This document shows positions 35,203 to 43,524 of a stretch of DNA of 64,000 nt, piece after piece. This stretch comes from CAZCTO01 sp964501725. Lineage in GTDB: Bacteria; Bacillota; Clostridia; Saccharofermentanales; Saccharofermentanaceae. The stretch covers positions 31,200-95,199 of the forward strand of contig CAZCTO010000006.1 in NCBI GenBank assembly GCA_964501725.1, written 5' to 3'. The notes below the pieces were generated by a model. That model did no database searches and was not told the DNA's origin. It saw nothing but the letters and a program-made list of their open reading frames with translations. The translations under genes were made by a program, and so were the position numbers. Each line of letters begins with the position of its first letter. Position 1 is the first letter of the stretch.

Positions 35203-36250
35203 TATAAGTAAGTGCCGAAAAGGATCCATTATTCTCGAAATGGCGATTGCCGTCCCGATGTTTATTGTTATCTCTACGATTATTCTGCTTTCTATCAATT
35301 GCAGAAATGCAGATATCGCTTTTTCTCAAGCTGTTGATCAGGTTACCGGGGAAATCTCCGTAGCGCTGCCGGTTGTCGGAGCCGGGATCGATGTCGTAGC
35401 TGAGTTAACTAATTTTATTACTACGGGATCCGGAAATGATCAGTCACAAATTGAAGACGCTGATAATGAAGGAGCACTTAATGCGATCGGAATTGCATCC
35501 GCCGTTTCAAGTTACTTTGGTATAGATGGTGCTGATATTTTGGGCACAATTCTTTTTGGTCAAATGATCAGAAACAGAATAGTCGAAACATATGATGAGA
35601 TCAGTGAAAATGAACTGATTAACGACATGGTAAGAAATGTAAGCGTGGCTGTTGACTACGATTCTGGCAACAGAGTCATTTGGATCAGAACTTACTATCA
35701 GTGGGTTACACCTTTTCGAACATATGACAAAATGATTCAATCGGCAGCTCCGATCTATGGCAATTTGGAGGTCGAATTTCATGAAGATTCATCTGATAAG
35801 CAAGCCGACGAAATCTGGATGGAATCAAATTTTGTCCGCGGAGATTATCTAAGGGAGAAATTCGGCGGAAATCTTCCTCATAGTTTCCCTGTCATTTCCA
35901 CTTGGGGGAACGGCACAGCAACATCAATAAAAAGTATAGATTTGACGGCTCCGACATATTCCTCGGAAGAGCAGTTATTCAAGAAAGTCAGCGAAAACAT
36001 TGATGACTTATCTAATTTTGACGGTACAGATCAACCGTGGGGGAAGGATCAAATTTCGATTGAAAGTGAAGATATCAGCAACAGGGTTCTACTGCTCATT
36101 ATTCCATGTAACTCTGATGAATCAACGATATCAAATCTTGAATCTTATATAGATTATGCAAATTCCAAAGGGGTTTCTATGAAAATCGAGAAATACGGAA
36201 ACTCATACAAATACGTTGAAAAAGAGAATGACTCCGATACAAGTACGTAA
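35180..36250 (+). CDS. TadE-like pseudopilin-related protein
   Basis: 356 residues. The N-terminus CRKGSIILEMAIAVPMFIVISTIILLS is the TadE signature: a Gly followed by a hydrophobic helix containing a Glu at position +5 (G...E), resembling prepilin peptidase sites. The remainder is soluble and extracytoplasmic, with no domain recognised, and ends in an acidic tail. GAGGGA lies 5 bases before the ATG. It completes an overlapping three-gene unit. Likely role is in a surface structure or its assembly; this is inferred from the family only. Confidence 0.65.
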   Translation: MMFTKLCNISKCRKGSIILEMAIAVPMFIVISTIILLSINCRNADIAFSQAVDQVTGEISVALPVVGAGIDVVAELTNFITTGSGNDQSQIEDADNEGALNAIGIASAVSSYFGIDGADILGTILFGQMIRNRIVETYDEISENELINDMVRNVSVAVDYDSGNRVIWIRTYYQWVTPFRTYDKMIQSAAPIYGNLEVEFHEDSSDKQADEIWMESNFVRGDYLREKFGGNLPHSFPVISTWGNGTATSIKSIDLTAPTYSSEEQLFKKVSENIDDLSNFDGTDQPWGKDQISIESEDISNRVLLLIIPCNSDESTISNLESYIDYANSKGVSMKIEKYGNSYKYVEKENDSDTST

Positions 36251-36407
36251 AGCACTAATGAAAACATAAGTCTTGTCAACTTCTGTAAACTAAAAAAGCG
36301 GGTATAATGTCAGTTTAGGATTGTAACATTATTTTTCATGCGGTATCATAGTTATGTTATTCAGGGGACAATTTGAGTTCCCTTTTAATCTTTTTGGAGG
36401 TTTAGTT

Positions 36408-36647
36408 TTGAAAAAAGGGAATGATAAGATTCGCACCCCATCATATATGCGCGCGAGTCGGGGAGAAGCTCTCGGAGAAAAGGAACAGTCAGTCGGTGAC
36501 ATATTAAGAGCAGCAAGAAAAGCACTGATCATTCGTCAGATTGTTGTTTTCGTTATTTTGTTGCTTTTTGTTGCTTGTGTTTTTGCGTTTTTTGCCTTTG
36601 GTTATTTCGGAAAGCTTATCGATTATCTTGCCGATCGTTTGATTTAG
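36408..36647 (+). CDS. Small single-pass membrane protein, function unknown
   Basis: 79 residues from a TTG with GGAGG 7 bases upstream; an ATG at 36354 has no site. A polar, charged N-terminal half (KKGNDKIRTPSYMRASRGE) precedes one strong membrane helix at about 45-70. No family recognised. A TATAAT at 36303-36308 may be its promoter. It is 16 bp before yerC and probably opens the secA operon. Confidence 0.6.
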   Translation: MKKGNDKIRTPSYMRASRGEALGEKEQSVGDILRAARKALIIRQIVVFVILLLFVACVFAFFAFGYFGKLIDYLADRLI

Positions 36648-36663
36648 CAGTTGAGGTGCTGTC

Positions 36664-36984
36664 ATGAACGATAAATGGAGAGACCGCTATACAGACGAAT
36701 TATTTGATGCAATTTTATCACTTGAAAACAAGGAAGAATGCTATCGACTATTTGAGGACCTGTGTACTGTTTCAGAAATTAAATCCTTGGCACAAAGACT
36801 CCACGTGGCTTCATTACTGAGTCAAGGGCATACCTATACCGAAATATTTGAAATCACCGGAGTCAGTACAGCAACAATCAGTCGCGTTAATCGATGCCTT
36901 GAATATGGTGCTGACGGATATAAGACTGTATTGAATAGAATCTTACCTGATGGAAAAAGTAATCATAATCTGAAAGGATCATAA
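36664..36984 (+). CDS. yerC: TrpR-like regulator YerC/YecD
   Basis: 106-residue member of the TrpR superfamily. The all-helical body shows EIKSLAQRLHVASLL and the helix-turn-helix HTYTEIFEITGVSTATISRVNRCL, both typical of YerC. Its DNA target is not established in the family. Four bp separate it from secA. Confidence 0.9.
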   Translation: MNDKWRDRYTDELFDAILSLENKEECYRLFEDLCTVSEIKSLAQRLHVASLLSQGHTYTEIFEITGVSTATISRVNRCLEYGADGYKTVLNRILPDGKSNHNLKGS

Positions 36985-36988
36985 AGTA

Positions 36989-39787
36989 ATGAGCTTAATT
37001 ACAACAATATTCGGAACACACAGTTCGCATGAGATCAAACGACTGACGCCGGTTATCGAGCAAATCGAATCCCTCGAAGAGAAGTACATACAAATGTCAG
37101 AAGCGGAGCTGATCGGAATGACAGCGGTTCTGAAGAATCGTCTTGCAGACGGAGAAACTCTTGATGATATTCTCCCGGATGCATTTGCAACCGTTCGGGA
37201 AGCATCCAAACGCGTACTTGGGCTTCGCCCTTATAAAGTCCAACTGATTGGCGGAATGATTTTACATCAAGGTCGTATCGCTGAAATGAAGACCGGTGAA
37301 GGCAAAACACTTGTAGCAACACTCCCCGTATATTTGAACGCATTAACCGGTAAAGGTGTTCACATTGTCACCGTAAATGATTATCTGGCCAAGCGTGATA
37401 GCGAATGGATGGGGAAAATATACAAATATCTGGGACTCTCGGTCGGCTTGATCGTTCATGATTTATCGAATGATCAGCGAAGAGAAGCTTACGCATGCGA
37501 TATTACTTATGGCACAAATAATGAATTTGGCTTTGATTATCTGCGTGATAACATGGTCGACAGAAAAGATAAGATGGTTCAAAGAGACCTGAACTATGCA
37601 ATTGTTGATGAAGTGGATAGCATATTAATCGATGAAGCCAGAACCCCTCTGATTATCTCAGGCATGGGAGAAGAATCCTCAGATCTTTACGCCAGAGCGG
37701 ATCATTTTGTTAAAGGACTCAAAAAATATGTTGTTGTCGAAACAGACGACAAAGTTGACATGGATGAAATCGTCGGTGATTGCGATTATGTCGTTGATGA
37801 AAAAGCAAAGTCAGCTGTATTGACAGCAAACGGTATTCAGAAGGCTGAGCGCTATTTCAATGTGGATAATTTGTCTGATCCGGATCATTTTGAAATCCAA
37901 CATTATATTAATAACTCACTTAAAGCTAACGGAACCATGATTCGCGATCAAAAGTATGTTGTTACTGACGGTGAAGTTATTATTGTTGATGATTTTACAG
38001 GTCGATTAATGTACGGCAGGCGTTTTAGCGATGGTCTTCATCAGGCCATCGAGGCTAAAGAAGGCGTAAAAATCGAAAGAGAAAGCAAAACACTTGCAAC
38101 AATTACGTTTCAGAATTACTTCCGAATGTTCAAGAAATTGTCAGGAATGACAGGAACTGCATATACTGAAGAAGCCGAGTTCAGGTCGATTTATAACCTT
38201 GATGTTATTCAGATACCAACCAACATGCCATTAATCCGCCGTGATGAAAACGACGCGATTTTCAAGAATCAAAACGGCAAGCATTCCGCCGTTCTTAAGC
38301 TGGTATTGGAAGCTCATCAACGAGGACAGCCTGTTCTTGTCGGAACTGTTAACGTTGACAAATCTGAGTTCTTCTCGAAAATATTTACTAAGGCCGGCCT
38401 GAAACATAATGTTTTGAATGCAAAAAATCATCTTCGTGAAGCCGAAATAGTCGCGCAGGCCGGACGGTTTGGCGCGATCACCATTGCAACGAACATGGCG
38501 GGTCGCGGTACAGATATTCTGCTTGGAGGTAATCCGGAATACATGGCCAAGCAGGAAATGCGAAAAATGGGATACTCGGAAGAACTCATTGATGCATCGA
38601 CTGCACATAATGAAACAAATGATCCGGTGGTTCTTGAAGCGCGCCAGCGGTTTGCTTCTCTTGAGGCTTCCTTAAAGCTTCAAACGTCGGCGGAGGCCAA
38701 AAAAGTAGTCGAAGCAGGAGGACTATTAATTGTCGGTACGGAAAGGCACGAGTCAAGGCGTATAGATAATCAATTAAGAGGAAGAGCCGGAAGACAAGGT
38801 GACCCGGGCCGGACGAAGTTTTTCCTGGCCCTGGACGATGAGCTTCTCAGACTTTTTGGCGGAGAGCGTGCAAATGCGGTTTTCAATACGTTTGGCGTCG
38901 ATGAGAATATGGAAATACAATCCAAATACCTTTCACGTCAAATTGAATCGGCCCAGAAGAAAATTGAAGGATTGAACTTCAGCTCCAGAAAGCATGTCCT
39001 CGAGTATGATGACGTAATGAATGTCCAGAGAAATTTGACATACGGACAAAGACGTAAGGTTTTGGATGGAGATGACATTCATGACACTTACTTAAAAATG
39101 ATTAGAACTGTTGCTGAGAAAATTGTCTACTCGTATTCTCTGGATGGCAATATCATGCAGAACGAGAAACTGGCCCTATCACTCAAAATACAGGATGTTT
39201 TCGGATCACTGTCTGTAGCGGATTATGTTCGCAAACATGAGGATGGTAGTCTTGATGCCGGCGATATCATCGAGCAGGTTGTGGATCAGGCGCTCATTCA
39301 CCTTGAGAAAAAAGAGTCAGATATAACCAAAGAAGTTATGCGTGAAGCAGAAAGACAGATTCTGCTGTTCAATGTCGATCAAAAATGGATGGATCATATT
39401 GATGCAATGGATCAGCTCAGATATTCGATAGGAATGAGAAGTGTTGGTCAACAAGACCCTGTCGTTGAGTATCGCATAGAAGGTTCTGAGATGTTTGATG
39501 AGATGAATGCATCTATTCAAGTCGATACGGTTCGCCTTATTATGAAAGCTAATATTTCGTCGGATCAAAGAATTGAAAGGAAAAGTGCCGTTAAGAAACT
39601 TCAAGAGAGCCATGGTGATTCTTTGTCCTCGGCAGGAATGCCTTCCTCTGGCAATAAGCAAGCCATGACATCGAATGTACCCGTTGCTCGCATGCCGGTT
39701 AAACGAGAATCGAACAAAATCGGCAGGAACGATCCCTGCTATTGCGGAAGCGGTAAAAAGTATAAGAACTGCTGTGGAAAGGAATAA
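36989..39787 (+). CDS. secA: Preprotein translocase ATPase SecA
   Basis: Motor of the Sec export pathway. NBD1 has MKTGEGKTLVA (Walker A, near 100) and DEVDSILIDEARTPLIISG (Walker B, near 210); the preprotein cross-linking domain, NBD2 (TNMAGRGTDI, RGRAGRQGDPG) and helical scaffold follow. The C-tail carries a SEC-C zinc motif NDPCYCGSG...YKNCC. 932 residues, normal. First major gene of an operon continuing into purine and SAM-cycle salvage with a 2-bp gap. Confidence 0.98.
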   Translation: MSLITTIFGTHSSHEIKRLTPVIEQIESLEEKYIQMSEAELIGMTAVLKNRLADGETLDDILPDAFATVREASKRVLGLRPYKVQLIGGMILHQGRIAEMKTGEGKTLVATLPVYLNALTGKGVHIVTVNDYLAKRDSEWMGKIYKYLGLSVGLIVHDLSNDQRREAYACDITYGTNNEFGFDYLRDNMVDRKDKMVQRDLNYAIVDEVDSILIDEARTPLIISGMGEESSDLYARADHFVKGLKKYVVVETDDKVDMDEIVGDCDYVVDEKAKSAVLTANGIQKAERYFNVDNLSDPDHFEIQHYINNSLKANGTMIRDQKYVVTDGEVIIVDDFTGRLMYGRRFSDGLHQAIEAKEGVKIERESKTLATITFQNYFRMFKKLSGMTGTAYTEEAEFRSIYNLDVIQIPTNMPLIRRDENDAIFKNQNGKHSAVLKLVLEAHQRGQPVLVGTVNVDKSEFFSKIFTKAGLKHNVLNAKNHLREAEIVAQAGRFGAITIATNMAGRGTDILLGGNPEYMAKQEMRKMGYSEELIDASTAHNETNDPVVLEARQRFASLEASLKLQTSAEAKKVVEAGGLLIVGTERHESRRIDNQLRGRAGRQGDPGRTKFFLALDDELLRLFGGERANAVFNTFGVDENMEIQSKYLSRQIESAQKKIEGLNFSSRKHVLEYDDVMNVQRNLTYGQRRKVLDGDDIHDTYLKMIRTVAEKIVYSYSLDGNIMQNEKLALSLKIQDVFGSLSVADYVRKHEDGSLDAGDIIEQVVDQALIHLEKKESDITKEVMREAERQILLFNVDQKWMDHIDAMDQLRYSIGMRSVGQQDPVVEYRIEGSEMFDEMNASIQVDTVRLIMKANISSDQRIERKSAVKKLQESHGDSLSSAGMPSSGNKQAMTSNVPVARMPVKRESNKIGRNDPCYCGSGKKYKNCCGKE

Positions 39788-39789
39788 AA

Positions 39790-40629
39790 ATGAATATCGT
39801 CGAAGAATATAATCAAATCCTTAAGGCAGCTGAATATATTAAATCAGTTTCAGATGTCTGTCCGGATACGGCGATCGTTCTTGGTTCCGGCATGGCTTCT
39901 GTCATCAATCATGATTCGATTATTAAAAAAATCCCATATGAAGCAATTCCGTATTTCCCTCAAACCACAATTGAAGGCCATATTGGTAACTTGTTAATTG
40001 CGCGAATGGGATCCAAAGAAATTTTTGTAATGCAAGGGCGTTTTCATTTCTATGAAGGATACTCCGCAAAAGAAATTACATTTCCGATCCGCGTTCTTTC
40101 TGCCCTCAATGTACGAAACCTTATTCTTACGAATGCAGCAGGAGGTCTTTCAGACCAAATGGAACCAGGGGATCTGCTTTCAATATGTGACCACTTATCT
40201 TTTCACTGTGAATCACCTCTGCGAGGTCTCAATATGGACCAATTTGGTCCTCGTTTTCCGGATCAGACGAAGGTATATAACAAGAAGTTTATTGAACTCT
40301 TGCAGGAAATTGCGCAAGAGAAATCAATCCGGATGCATGTCGGAGTTTATGCATACATGCGGGGCCCTCAGTATGAGACTCCCGCAGAAATTTCTGTTCT
40401 TCGAAATATGGGCACTTCAGCGGTCGGTATGTCAACGGTGCCTGAAGCAATTGTTGCTTCCCATTGTGGTATGCGAGTTGCGGCAATTTCCTGTATTTCA
40501 AATCTTGCCAGCGGAATGACATCTGATGGCTTGTCACATTTGGACGTGATCCGTTCCGCTAATTCCGCCGCAGAAAAGATGGCCATACTTATTGAAGCAT
40601 TTATTGAGAAAATCCCCGGGATAGCGTGA
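39790..40629 (+). CDS. punA: Purine-nucleoside phosphorylase, trimeric type
   Basis: Cleaves purine nucleosides with phosphate to base and ribose-1-phosphate. Family I trimeric signature: VLGSG (near 32), GRFHFYEGY, TNAAGGL, and GMSTVPEAIVASHCGMRV. This type usually prefers inosine and guanosine over adenosine, which matters for its neighbours. 279 residues. Starts 2 bp after the secA stop, using GGAAAGGAA. Confidence 0.93.
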   Translation: MNIVEEYNQILKAAEYIKSVSDVCPDTAIVLGSGMASVINHDSIIKKIPYEAIPYFPQTTIEGHIGNLLIARMGSKEIFVMQGRFHFYEGYSAKEITFPIRVLSALNVRNLILTNAAGGLSDQMEPGDLLSICDHLSFHCESPLRGLNMDQFGPRFPDQTKVYNKKFIELLQEIAQEKSIRMHVGVYAYMRGPQYETPAEISVLRNMGTSAVGMSTVPEAIVASHCGMRVAAISCISNLASGMTSDGLSHLDVIRSANSAAEKMAILIEAFIEKIPGIA

Positions 40630-40659
40630 ATTAATTGTTTTGCAGCAATGAGGTGGATG

Positions 40660-41916
40660 ATGAGCAATTGCGAATATGAAATCAGAGACTTATCGTTATC
40701 AAAATCCGGAAAAGATAAAATTGAGTGGGCATACAGAAATATGCCGGTTCTTCGGAGAATTGAGAAACAACTATCCGAAGAAAAGCCGTTTGCAGGATTA
40801 AGGATTGCCGTTAGCGTTCATGTCGAGGCAAAAACAGCCTGTCTTGCCAAAGCTCTCCGGTCTGGAGGCGCGGATGTCTCCCTTACCGGATGTAATCCGT
40901 TATCTACGCAGGATGATGTGGCGGCGGCGCTTGTTGACGAAGGGATGAAGGTCTTTTGTATACATGGTGCAAACGAGGACGAGTATCATAAGCACTTACT
41001 CATGGCCCTATCATGTAAGCCTCATATCGTAATTGATGACGGCGGAGACTTCGCCAAAATATTGCACACATCCAGAAGAGATTTGTTGTCAAATATCATT
41101 GGCGGTTGCGAAGAAACAACCACTGGTGTTCACAGATTGAAAATTATGGAACGGGAAGGCAAGCTTGAATATCCAGTTATTGCTGTCAATGATGCAAGAT
41201 GCAAGCATTTATTCGATAATCGCTATGGTACCGGTCAGTCCGTTTGGACAGCAATAATGGCAACAACCAACTTAATAGTTGCCGGCAAGATAATTGTTAT
41301 TGCCGGTTACGGAATGTGCGGAAAAGGTATCGCGATGAGAGCCAAAGGCCTCGGTGCGAGAATCATTATCACTGAAATAGATCCCGTTAAGGCGAGTGAA
41401 GCTTTGATGGAAGGTTATGATGTCATGCAAATGGAGCAAGCTGTTGAAATCGGAGACGTTTTTATAACAGTGACCGGTTGTAGGGATATTATTTCCGGAA
41501 AACAGTTTCTCAAAATGAAAGATGGGGCTATATGTTGCAACGCAGGTCATTTTGATGTGGAAGTTAATCTTAATGATTTGAATAATTTATCAGTATCCAA
41601 ATCCGAACTTCGAGCAGGAATCGAAGGGTATCTTCTTTCTTCCGGGAAAACAATTTGTGTGCTGGCACAGGGAAGGCTTGTAAATCTTGCGTCCGGTGAT
41701 GGTCATCCGGCTGAAATTATGGATATGAGTTTCTCTCTGCAGGCTCTTTGTGCCCGCAGAATTGCTGTGGACGGTCGTAATCTTAAGAAGCATGTCTATG
41801 ATACCCCCGAGGATATTGATGGGATGGTTGCAGATATGCTCCTCGCATCCAAAAGTGTTCAGATTGATTCACTTACAGATAACCAAATAAAGTACCTTAA
41901 TTCGTGGGACAGTTAG
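40660..41916 (+). CDS. ahcY: S-adenosylhomocysteine (or S-inosylhomocysteine) hydrolase
   Basis: NAD-dependent hydrolase that splits SAH into homocysteine and a nucleoside. Clear family blocks: NPLSTQDDVAAALV, EETTTGVHRL, NNRYGTGQS-like DNRYGTGQSVWT, the NAD loop GYGMCGKG and LASGDGHPAEIMD. The nucleobase-pocket segment reads H54-V-E56-A-K58-T; in classical enzymes the pattern is H-x-T-x-E. The EAKTA form is shared by methanogen and Thermotoga-type enzymes, some of which act on S-inosylhomocysteine. 418 residues. ATG at 40660 is preferred to the one at 40648, since GAGG lies 6 bases ahead. Sits between a nucleoside phosphorylase and a deaminase. Confidence 0.92.
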   Translation: MSNCEYEIRDLSLSKSGKDKIEWAYRNMPVLRRIEKQLSEEKPFAGLRIAVSVHVEAKTACLAKALRSGGADVSLTGCNPLSTQDDVAAALVDEGMKVFCIHGANEDEYHKHLLMALSCKPHIVIDDGGDFAKILHTSRRDLLSNIIGGCEETTTGVHRLKIMEREGKLEYPVIAVNDARCKHLFDNRYGTGQSVWTAIMATTNLIVAGKIIVIAGYGMCGKGIAMRAKGLGARIIITEIDPVKASEALMEGYDVMQMEQAVEIGDVFITVTGCRDIISGKQFLKMKDGAICCNAGHFDVEVNLNDLNNLSVSKSELRAGIEGYLLSSGKTICVLAQGRLVNLASGDGHPAEIMDMSFSLQALCARRIAVDGRNLKKHVYDTPEDIDGMVADMLLASKSVQIDSLTDNQIKYLNSWDS

Positions 41917-41930
41917 TTGGAGGATGAATG

Positions 41931-43274
41931 ATGAGTCGACCGGTATTGATTCATGACATCACCGTTCTTTCACCCAATGATGTGATGGGGATTGATGTTT
42001 TTTTAAATTTCCATGTTTCTGTATTTCAAGACAGCATCATATATTGCGGAAACAACAAAAATGAAGCAATTCGCGAAATAGAAAATCAATGTACCCGGCA
42101 TGGTTCTCCAACAGAATATGATAAGTATTCCGGAGCCGGAAGAATCCTTCTCCCGACGTTTGCCAATGGTCACTCGCATTTACCGATGGTCCTTCTGAAA
42201 AATACAGCTGACGACAAGAGATTGGAAGACTGGCTCTTCAATACGATTTTGCCGCGTGAAGCCTTATTGACACCCAAGGATATATATTACGCAAGTCTGT
42301 TGGGTATGGCTGAAATGATCAATGGCGGAACAGGGGCATCCGCAGACATGTATTTCATGTCGGAAGAGACGGCAAGAGCTGCACTGGAGACGGGGTTTCG
42401 ATTGAACCTATGTCATGACGGTAAAATACATGAAAAGGATAGTTGGAGATCTGATCCGGATGGTCTTGCCACTTTTAAAAAGGCTTATCATGGCGCAGGA
42501 AACGGATTGCTGCAAGTGTCGCTAATGATTCATTCGATTTATCTATATCCGGAATCTTTATATGCGGATCTTGTTTCGGAAGCAGCAGCAACGGGTGCAA
42601 ATATTCAGGTTCATATCTCAGAAACGGTTGCAGAAGTAGATAATTGCCGAGCAAAATACCATGTATCACCCGTTGAAGCGTTGGCCAATTTCGGTGTATT
42701 CAGTCGCCCGTGCATTGCTGCCCATGGTGTCCATCTGGATGATAATGACCGTCAAATACTTGCCGCAAAAGGTGTAACGGTTGCGCACAATCCTTCAAGC
42801 AATATGAAACTGGCTTCCGGCCTTTGTGATGTACGATCGTTGAGAGAAGCCGGAGTCAACGTGTGTCTTGGAACAGACGGAAGCGCAAGCAATAACAATC
42901 TGGACATGTATCTTGAGATGCGCCTGGCTTCGTTTATCGGAAAATATGTTCGAAATGACCCAATGAACATTCGAGCTGAAGATGCCCTTTATATGGCTAC
43001 TCGGGCGGGATACCAAGGAATCGGATTTAACAATTGCGGTAAGATACGCGCCGGAATGAAGGCGGATTTTCAAATAGTAAATTGTGATAATCCATCCATA
43101 TGGCCGATCGGCGATCCTTTGTCTGCAATTGTATACAGCACACCGTCATCTGCAGTTGAATCAGTTATGATTGGCGGTCGCTTTGTCAAGTATCGCGGTG
43201 AGTTAACAACGATTGATTATGAGAAAGTTAAAACGGAAACGAAGCGTTCTATGCTTTCCATCAATCAAAGATAA
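41931..43274 (+). CDS. mtaD: 5'-methylthioadenosine/S-adenosylhomocysteine deaminase
   Basis: Amidohydrolase that removes the 6-amino group of SAH, methylthioadenosine or related adenosines. Metal ligands are visible: NGHSHLP (HxH, near 81), VHISET (near 227), AAHGVHL and LGTDGSASNNN (the catalytic Asp). 447 residues; ATG at 41931 has GGAGG 7 bases ahead and a second ATG lies directly upstream. Last gene of the run from secA. Together with ahcY and punA it forms a full route from SAH to homocysteine, hypoxanthine and ribose-1-phosphate. Confidence 0.88.
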   Translation: MSRPVLIHDITVLSPNDVMGIDVFLNFHVSVFQDSIIYCGNNKNEAIREIENQCTRHGSPTEYDKYSGAGRILLPTFANGHSHLPMVLLKNTADDKRLEDWLFNTILPREALLTPKDIYYASLLGMAEMINGGTGASADMYFMSEETARAALETGFRLNLCHDGKIHEKDSWRSDPDGLATFKKAYHGAGNGLLQVSLMIHSIYLYPESLYADLVSEAAATGANIQVHISETVAEVDNCRAKYHVSPVEALANFGVFSRPCIAAHGVHLDDNDRQILAAKGVTVAHNPSSNMKLASGLCDVRSLREAGVNVCLGTDGSASNNNLDMYLEMRLASFIGKYVRNDPMNIRAEDALYMATRAGYQGIGFNNCGKIRAGMKADFQIVNCDNPSIWPIGDPLSAIVYSTPSSAVESVMIGGRFVKYRGELTTIDYEKVKTETKRSMLSINQR

Positions 43275-43298
43275 TCAATCAGAAAGGAACACCTCCTA

Positions 43299-43327
43299 TT
43301 GACATCACAGGGTTATATTTGTATAGT
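43299..43327 (+). promoter_or_regulatory. Sigma-A promoter for tRNA-Thr
   Basis: Consensus TTGACA (43299-43304), 17-bp spacer, TATAGT (43322-43327); the tRNA starts 30 bp further on. Confidence 0.82.
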
Positions 43328-43356
43328 CTAATTCGTGCTTTGGGCAACTCAGGCAC

Positions 43357-43431
43357 GCCGATGTGGCTCAGGGGTAGAGCAATTCACTCGTAATGAATAG
43401 GTCGTGAGTTCGATTCTCACCATCGGCTCCA
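43357..43431 (+). tRNA. tRNA-Thr (anticodon CGT)
   Basis: 75-nt cloverleaf with acceptor GCCGATG/CATCGGC, D-arm GGCTCAGGGGTAGAGC, anticodon stem ATTCA/TGAAT with loop CTCGTAA (anticodon CGT at 43389-43391), T-loop AGTTCGATTCT and encoded CCA. Reads ACG. Own promoter and terminator. Confidence 0.97.
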
Positions 43432-43435
43432 AAGA

Positions 43436-43474
43436 AAACTACAGGTGCACTCCAGATGCATCTGTAGTTTTTTT
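43436..43474 (+). terminator. Intrinsic terminator after tRNA-Thr
   Basis: AAACTACAG pairs with CTGTAGTTT, with inner TGCA/TGCA pairing, followed by seven or more T. A TATAAT at 43480-43485 directly after it probably starts transcription of the next gene. Confidence 0.88.
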
Positions 43475-43524
43475 AATGCTATAATGTTTTTATGTGTAAG
43501 TTCTGTCTGTATGGAGGGGATCAA

